Below, piece after piece: positions 5,301 to 6,236 of a DNA stretch of 6,236 bases. Positions within the stretch are counted from its first letter, which is position 1. Every line of letters begins with the position of its first letter. The stretch is from an uncultured Clostridium sp. (GTDB lineage: Bacteria; Bacillota; Clostridia; Lachnospirales; Lachnospiraceae): positions 1 to 6,236 of the forward strand of contig USFH01000126.1 of the NCBI GenBank assembly GCA_900553925.1, read 5' to 3'. The notes below the pieces were generated by a model. The model had not been told where the DNA came from. It worked only from the letters and a program-made list of their open reading frames with translations, and searched no databases. A program made the translations under genes and the position numbers.

Positions 5301-6236
5301 CGGCAGTTCCTCGTTATACCGGCTTCCATACAGATCATCCACAAAGCTCTTGCAATATTGCTTGAAATACGCTTTATCGGAATTATAGCCATTCACATAA
5401 ATATAGATCTGCATGCACGCTTCCGGCGTTTGTATCTCTTTCCTGTAGAAATCCTCCCAAAGCTCCGGAAATGGTATGTCCCCACTCCAATATCCGAACC
5501 GTTCGCCAAGCATACGTACTTCGCCGTTTTCACTCTCATATTCATCGTTCTTATGTGCATCAAACAGTGCGTCCAGTTCCCGAAGCACATGATGGATGTC
5601 GACCGTATCCGGTTCTGCCTTCTTCCCGGAAGTAAATTTCACCTTGAGCTTCGCCAATACACCGGCACTCTTCCCAGCATTTCCTGTCGCAATCCCGCTC
5701 TCCGGGAAATAACGCCGGTATACATCCTTACATACTTCCAAATACGCAGAATCAAAGACCGGATCATACGCCGCATTTACATCATAGAGTCCGTATCCTT
5801 CTTCTGCATCTGCCTGTTCTGCATGCGTATTCCGGATCTCCCGGATCAGGATCTGCTCCTTCGTCGATATATTTGCTACTGACTGCGCCATATAGTCGAT
5901 CTGTGCCACACATTTTGCAAATGTCTGCTGTCTGTTCTCATCCTTCTTCAACTGGAGCAGCAGATCCAAACCTGCCGTGCGCTTCTCTTCCTTCGCATCT
6001 GTGAGCAGTCTGCCGATCAGACCATCCAGCTTCTCCTCATCCATCTGATAGAGGATGGAAAGCACCGTCTCTCGGATGTCGGATTTCTTATACTTGAGCA
6101 TGTTCTCAAGCTGCATATAGTTCTCCGGTGCCAGCTTCATCTTCTTCACAAGCTTCGCTGCTTCCTGTCTCGTATATGTCTCCTTGTCTGCTACCGCATC
6201 CACGAGAATCTCACGCTGGCGGGCATTTGCAGGCTC
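2361..6236 (-). CDS. DUF4132 domain-containing giant protein (MolR/YehI-like), 5' end outside window
   Basis: The frame is open from the window edge to TAA at 2361, giving 1291 visible residues. A GTG at 6203 could be read as a start, but it has no ribosome binding site and the frame continues upstream to the edge (EPANARQREIL), so the true start is probably outside. Numbering from the edge: residues 1-125 are amphipathic helices resembling HEAT-like repeats (YMQLENMLKYKKSDIRETVL); the long middle is helical and unrecognised, possibly the DUF5724-type region reported with DUF4132. From about 905 the C-terminus fits DUF4132 of E. coli MolR/YehI: RAMLEDAM, VAHPF near 1027, QPFKQVFRELY near 1053, a W-rich segment, YTVHLGSG near 1228, LPFVDDD near 1253, and KKIKDPFILEQI at the end. 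No P-loop, signal peptide or membrane segment is seen; cytosolic. Function unknown. Relatives are often encoded near MoxR-type AAA ATPase and VWA proteins (family knowledge); such partners would be off-window, upstream. No clear terminator follows. Confidence 0.88.
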   Translation of the reverse strand, partial: EPANARQREILVDAVADKETYTRQEAAKLVKKMKLAPENYMQLENMLKYKKSDIRETVLSILYQMDEEKLDGLIGRLLTDAKEEKRTAGLDLLLQLKKDENRQQTFAKCVAQIDYMAQSVANISTKEQILIREIRNTHAEQADAEEGYGLYDVNAAYDPVFDSAYLEVCKDVYRRYFPESGIATGNAGKSAGVLAKLKVKFTSGKKAEPDTVDIHHVLRELDALFDAHKNDEYESENGEVRMLGERFGYWSGDIPFPELWEDFYRKEIQTPEACMQIYIYVNGYNSDKAYFKQYCKSFVDDLYGSRYNEELPTYGYMSQMQTILRELYNKHVPESDRRKLAVVAADYLLSRKDALVQEKKTVNPASKKEIICYRSVLTQEQIMVITAYIAPGYAEYGSANDVEADSAQAAENDTEFLRLFPYNYALAKCFNFKIPHDVANDGNGYYWVNVGKIMRVPELSTYIAAYTKGLISRDYLYKMAFEGSRMDVSLKCLSDIVRYMTERDRQVQTRGCEWSWTVGNRLEHVRKMLLHNPAKELSETDQASVDTAKELYQAMAGLVMEAELTRGDTETAFSQYVYGLTRIYGAAYFVRILSALGKETLERSTYFNSSYSSSVRRSVSKKNSLSHLLQACLPDVNDSAQTLGAHLKGTDISEARLVEAAMYSPEWIDIVGDYLGWDGFTAGCYYFMAHMNESFDNKRTAMIARYTPLSVEELNDGAFDRAWFTEVYEKLGEKHFTLIYKAAKYISDGAKHARARKYADAALGKYNETELMSEIEAKRNKDLLMAVGILPIADETQIKERYMFLQKFKKESKQFGAQRRASEAAAVQIALQNMAINAGYQDVTRLILRMESLVAQGMADYFKPHEVGEVSVWLEMEDGGKCALLVEKNGKQLKSVPAKLKKDEYIVAITEAKKQMAEQARRTRAMLEDAMESQETYTYAEIQGMLENPVIHDLVAALVFRVMDGGGVSDHTQEEQAVFGFVTAKGMDVFANHAAYTDESVGTLADSGDGPRNSLHHVGPSGDTLLTVAHPFQMYTQGMWHTIQQYVFDNQIIQPFKQVFRELYVKTEEELNMERSLRYAGNQIQPKKTVACLRTRHWVADIEEGLQKVYYKENIVARIYALADWFSPADIESPTLEWVVFTDRKTGKDLKIREIPDIIFSEVMRDVDLAVSVAHAGGVDPETSHSTVEMRKAIAEFTMPLFKLTNVTFTKNHAVIHGARANYTVHLGSGVVHQEAGPMINVLPVHSQRRGRIFLPFVDDDPKTSEVLTKILFFAEDKKIKDPFILEQIRQ

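Noticed and set aside
5358..5882. A 174-codon plus-strand open frame inside the DUF4132 gene
   Set aside because: Shadow frame: low-complexity Ile/Arg/Cys composition, no RBS, overlaps a convincing coding frame throughout.
6201..6203. GTG at 6203 as the start of the DUF4132 gene
   Set aside because: No Shine-Dalgarno is found in the bases before it and the same frame stays open to the window edge with protein-like, helical sequence, so it is more likely an internal Val.

Overview
The window looks like chromosomal DNA from an anaerobic, low-to-moderate GC Firmicute, most probably a gut Lachnospiraceae or Ruminococcaceae relative. I base this on AT-rich intergenic DNA with sigma-A type promoters, strong AAAGGAG ribosome binding sites, a CIRCE element, and a GH94 phosphorylase whose N-terminus resembles cellobiose phosphorylases of gut Clostridia. 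All real genes lie on the minus strand, so the order of transcription runs from high to low coordinates.

Layout in that order. (1) 6236-2361: the C-terminal 1291 residues of a very large protein with a helical, HEAT-like N-terminal part and a DUF4132 (MolR/YehI-type) C-terminus; its true start lies outside the window. (2) 2360-2114: a 247-base regulatory region with a CIRCE operator overlapping a near-consensus sigma-A promoter, followed by a leader of about 150 nt that holds a possible 12-codon upstream ORF and a weak hairpin around the ribosome binding site. (3) 2113-1655: a small heat shock protein (Hsp20). (4) 1560-1441: an unrecognised 39-residue, very basic small protein, apparently co-transcribed with hsp20. 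(5) 1431-1391: a strong hairpin terminator. (6) 1390-1189: a promoter region with two candidate promoters and an imperfect palindrome. (7) 1188-1: the first 396 codons of a GH94 phosphorylase, probably cellobiose phosphorylase, running off the window.

There are three functional units that need not be related: a DUF4132 protein of unknown role, whose relatives often sit near MoxR-type ATPase and VWA genes; an HrcA-controlled stress operon (hsp20 plus a small basic protein); and a sugar phosphorylase that would split imported cellobiose in the cytosol. The points most worth following up are the small protein inside the heat-shock operon, the CIRCE and long-leader control of hsp20, and the DUF4132 giant with its off-window neighbours. 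I see no CRISPR array, insertion sequence, tRNA or rRNA.
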